This document shows, piece by piece, positions 61,963 to 64,000 of a stretch of 64,000 bases of DNA; within the stretch, counting starts at the first letter, position 1; each line of letters starts with the position of its first letter. Below the pieces are notes generated by a model that saw only the letters and a list, made by a program, of their open reading frames with translations, had not been told where the DNA came from and did not search any database. The stretch lies in the NCBI RefSeq assembly GCF_042850945.1, contig NZ_AP031496.1:2728001-2792000 (forward strand), given 5' to 3'. Position numbers and translations under genes: made by a program. Source of the DNA: Halioxenophilus aromaticivorans (GTDB lineage: Bacteria; Pseudomonadota; Gammaproteobacteria; Pseudomonadales; Cellvibrionaceae).

Positions 61963-62886
61963 TTATAAGGCATACTGCTCGAAGCATATAGAGGCTTCAT
62001 GCAACAGTTCAGGTGTCATCGTCAGGTACTTTTGGGTCGAACTCAGATTCACGTGACCGAGGTAGATGGACAGTTTCGGTAGCAGTTTTTGCACATCGGC
62101 GCCTGCCCTGTACCAAGCAATCAATCTATTTACGGCCGCGGCATGACGTAAATCATGGAGACGGGGCTGGTAGCGTGCCCCATCCGTTCGTAGGATACCG
62201 GCATATGTACGTAGATCTCGAAAAGCCTGTTGTACAGTAGGAATTGCCAAAGCTTGACCTGTGCGCCCAACGAGAAAAGGGGCTTCCGGGATATCCTCGT
62301 GCCCTGCACTTCGCCGTTCTTGTGCATATCGATCCACTGCTTCCGTCAGGTGATGACACATGGGGACTAACCTAGACTTGTAAAATTTAGTTCCACAAAT
62401 ATTTAGTAACCCATTAGCCAAGTCGACATCTGCCATCGTCAGAGAAAGGGCTTCGCTGATTCGCAACGCTGCACCATAAAGCAACAGTAGAATGATTCGG
62501 AACGTGTGTGGTTCCAACAGGACATGGGTCTTTCGGAAAGAGGTAGTTGCGTCCAAAAGACGACGGACTTCGTCGTGAGTATAGATGTAGGGGACAAAGC
62601 GCGGCGGAAGTTTTGGAATGACTTTTGGTAGAGGAGATGAGCTAATGTGCCCGCGGCTAAGTGCGTAATAGTAGAACCCAACCAGGGTCTGGTACTTACG
62701 ATGCCAGTAGCAAGTGGCTGGATTACCCAAGAAACAGAGAACCTGATCTGGGTCTACATCCTGCGCATCAGTGCTCGCTGCGGTCGTTCGAGCAAACGCT
62801 TTAAGTATATACTCACAGCTTGTGAATTTTTGGCCCAATGACTTTCGAAAGGTAACATACTCGGTAATTAGATCGTGAAGTTTCAT
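61963..62886 (-). CDS. Tyrosine recombinase, second of the RIT trio
   Basis: The 307-aa protein has an N-terminal domain with TEYVTFRKSLGQKFTSCEYI and catalytic residues Arg (GAALRISEALSL), His-X-X-Arg (RLHDLRHAAAVNRLI), His (YLGHVNLSST) and Tyr (QKYLTM). The spacing between HXXR and the next His is enlarged by an insert (WYRAGADVQKLLPKLS), typical of the short RIT recombinase. Its start overlaps the stop of the first gene as ATGA. Confidence 0.88.
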   Translation of the reverse strand: MKLHDLITEYVTFRKSLGQKFTSCEYILKAFARTTAASTDAQDVDPDQVLCFLGNPATCYWHRKYQTLVGFYYYALSRGHISSSPLPKVIPKLPPRFVPYIYTHDEVRRLLDATTSFRKTHVLLEPHTFRIILLLLYGAALRISEALSLTMADVDLANGLLNICGTKFYKSRLVPMCHHLTEAVDRYAQERRSAGHEDIPEAPFLVGRTGQALAIPTVQQAFRDLRTYAGILRTDGARYQPRLHDLRHAAAVNRLIAWYRAGADVQKLLPKLSIYLGHVNLSSTQKYLTMTPELLHEASICFEQYAL

Positions 62887-64000
62887 AGGAGACCTCCAAG
62901 ATCAAACTCAGCAACTTCCCGCAACCCTGCAATATCTACCTTCGCGTATACACTGGTTGAGGCGGGATCCCTGTGTCCAAGATGATCGCCGATCTCTTTC
63001 ATCGAAAGACCATTCGCTAAAAGGTGAGTTGCACAGGCGTGGCGAATCGAATGTGGTCCGTAATGGCGAATCGGGACGCCTAATGGTCGAAGACGATCAC
63101 TTACCACTTTCCACAAAGCGGATCCACTCAGTGGCCCATAAGGGGCTCTCAGGGTTAGAAAAATATATCGAGATGGTCGCTGCAACCGCACTTCCTTCAG
63201 ATACCGGAGAATCGCTTCACCGACAGGGCGTATCAGCGGATATTGCTGAGTTGTGCGCGGTTTGGGACGAACAATGTTAATACGCTCCTGATCCCAATCC
63301 AAGTCTTCCAATCGCAGTCGTTGTACTTCTCCTGATCGAAGCCCATAAATTGCAAATAACATCAATATCGCCCGATCGCGAATACAGACCGGACGGTCTC
63401 CGCTACAGCTAGCCAATATTTGCTGGACCACTCCCCATGGCGGTCCTGAAGGGACTAGCTCGTGTTGATAAACGCGCGGAGCTATAATTGCTGCCGCCAG
63501 ACCTGGTGAGCACCAACCATTCATTTCGACGTAACGGAAGAACGCGCGCAGCGAGGCTGCATAGAATCCAATGCTGTTGCGAGTACAGCCATCGCGATAA
63601 CCTTTCCGAGCAATGGCCTCATCAATTTGTTTAATAGTGATTGATGAAAGATCGTTGTTTACAGCATACCGGCTCAGAAACGCTCTGATGTGTCCGCATT
63701 CACTGCGAATCGTCATGTCGGACAGACCACGATCACGATACATATAGTCAGCAAATGCCTCAATAAAGGGGACATATAAAGGTTCAGGCGCTGGGCGCAA
63801 TCGATTCATAAAGCCAAGCCACTGCTTGGCAATTGATATAAAGTGTGCTTTTGTTTTTTGTGCATCCCTGAGTTTAAAGTGAGCTGGCTCACGATAGGCC
63901 CACTTGTGAGCGGCCAGCTCTATTTCCTCGGCACGAATCAGACCATCTGTTTGCAATTTAAGTTCGTTAGTAATTACGAGTAGCTCCCGCGCTTTGCGAC
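62883..64000 (-). CDS. Tyrosine recombinase, first of the RIT trio (5' end outside window)
   Basis: About 371 codons are visible. Catalytic residues are Arg (YGLRSGEVQRLRLEDLDW), His-X-X-Arg (GPHSIRHACATHLLANG), His (HLGHRDPASTS) and Tyr (VYAKVD). A TTG at 63956 could be read as a start, but the frame stays open to the window edge with protein-like sequence (ARELLVITNELK), so the true start probably lies beyond base 64000 and the entry is partial. Its stop overlaps the second recombinase start. Confidence 0.85.
   Translation of the reverse strand, partial: RKARELLVITNELKLQTDGLIRAEEIELAAHKWAYREPAHFKLRDAQKTKAHFISIAKQWLGFMNRLRPAPEPLYVPFIEAFADYMYRDRGLSDMTIRSECGHIRAFLSRYAVNNDLSSITIKQIDEAIARKGYRDGCTRNSIGFYAASLRAFFRYVEMNGWCSPGLAAAIIAPRVYQHELVPSGPPWGVVQQILASCSGDRPVCIRDRAILMLFAIYGLRSGEVQRLRLEDLDWDQERINIVRPKPRTTQQYPLIRPVGEAILRYLKEVRLQRPSRYIFLTLRAPYGPLSGSALWKVVSDRLRPLGVPIRHYGPHSIRHACATHLLANGLSMKEIGDHLGHRDPASTSVYAKVDIAGLREVAEFDLGGLL

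Larger units (their letters stand above)
60855..64000 (-). mobile_element. RIT-type element (three tandem tyrosine recombinases), right end outside window
   Basis: Three tyrosine-recombinase genes follow each other on the minus strand with a 4-base overlap and a 10-base gap, the defining form of recombinase-in-trio elements. The left boundary is set by the inverted repeats at 60855-60936 and by the interrupted IS91 transposase. The other end is not in the window. Confidence 0.8.

Noticed and set aside
1..64000. CRISPR arrays, rRNA and tRNA genes
   Set aside because: No regularly spaced 23-47-base repeats and no tRNA or rRNA signatures were seen on reading both strands.

Overview
The window looks like a chromosome segment of a carbohydrate-degrading marine-type gammaproteobacterium, most likely in or near the Cellvibrionales. 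The left-edge order rarA-crcB-serS-cobA, with the probable tail of lolA just before it, resembles the Pseudomonas/Cellvibrionales arrangement. The sugar genes, including a DUF1593 (Sde0182-type) protein, fit a Saccharophagus-like degrader. No species is claimed. No rRNA, tRNA or CRISPR array was seen.

Layout. (1) 1-7.5 kb holds housekeeping genes: rarA, fluoride channel crcB, serS, cobA, a chemoreceptor, a small RSGRDRR-repeat protein and glutathione reductase. (2) 7.7-18.8 kb is an L-rhamnose locus: an FGGY kinase and an NCS1-type permease diverge from a bifunctional aldolase/dehydrogenase and rhaI, with a DeoR regulator and an exported GH78 alpha-L-rhamnosidase. A four-unit 10-bp repeat in the divergent promoter is the probable DeoR operator. 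(3) 19.1-25.1 kb holds a decayed GH106 rhamnosidase relic, an exported esterase, an AraC regulator, a DUF1593 protein and a CytR-like LacI regulator. (4) 25.1-36.5 kb is a xylose locus: a leftward operon xylB-xylA-Gfo/Idh-two TIM-barrel isomerases-MFS, then lacI-glk and a FucP-type sugar transporter. Two LacI-type palindromes lie in its promoter regions. (5) 36.7-46.8 kb encodes an extracytoplasmic redox cluster: triheme cytochrome c, an unknown secreted protein, DUF1592 and DUF1552 proteins, MATE, then on the other strand ThuA, GMC dehydrogenase and its Tat-exported small subunit. (6) 47-49.1 kb holds a two-component system. (7) 49.2-53.9 kb is a hexuronate locus (uxuR-like, uxuB, uxuA) ending in a GH2 gene that is cut off.

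(8) From 53,879 to the right edge is a stack of mobile DNA. A Tn3-family transposon with a recognisable 37-bp terminal repeat interrupts the GH2 gene and carries an antitoxin/RES-toxin pair. Next comes an IS91-like unit (tyrosine recombinase plus IS91 transposase). Its transposase is cut at 60,854/60,855 by a RIT-type element with three consecutive tyrosine recombinases; the first of these runs off the window.

Together the catabolic genes cover rhamnose, xylose and glucuronate, the sugars of ulvan, glucuronoxylan or related plant and algal polymers. The periplasmic redox cluster may oxidise sugars or glycosides before uptake. Its DUF1592/DUF1552/unknown-protein/cytochrome part is the best candidate here for an undescribed system.
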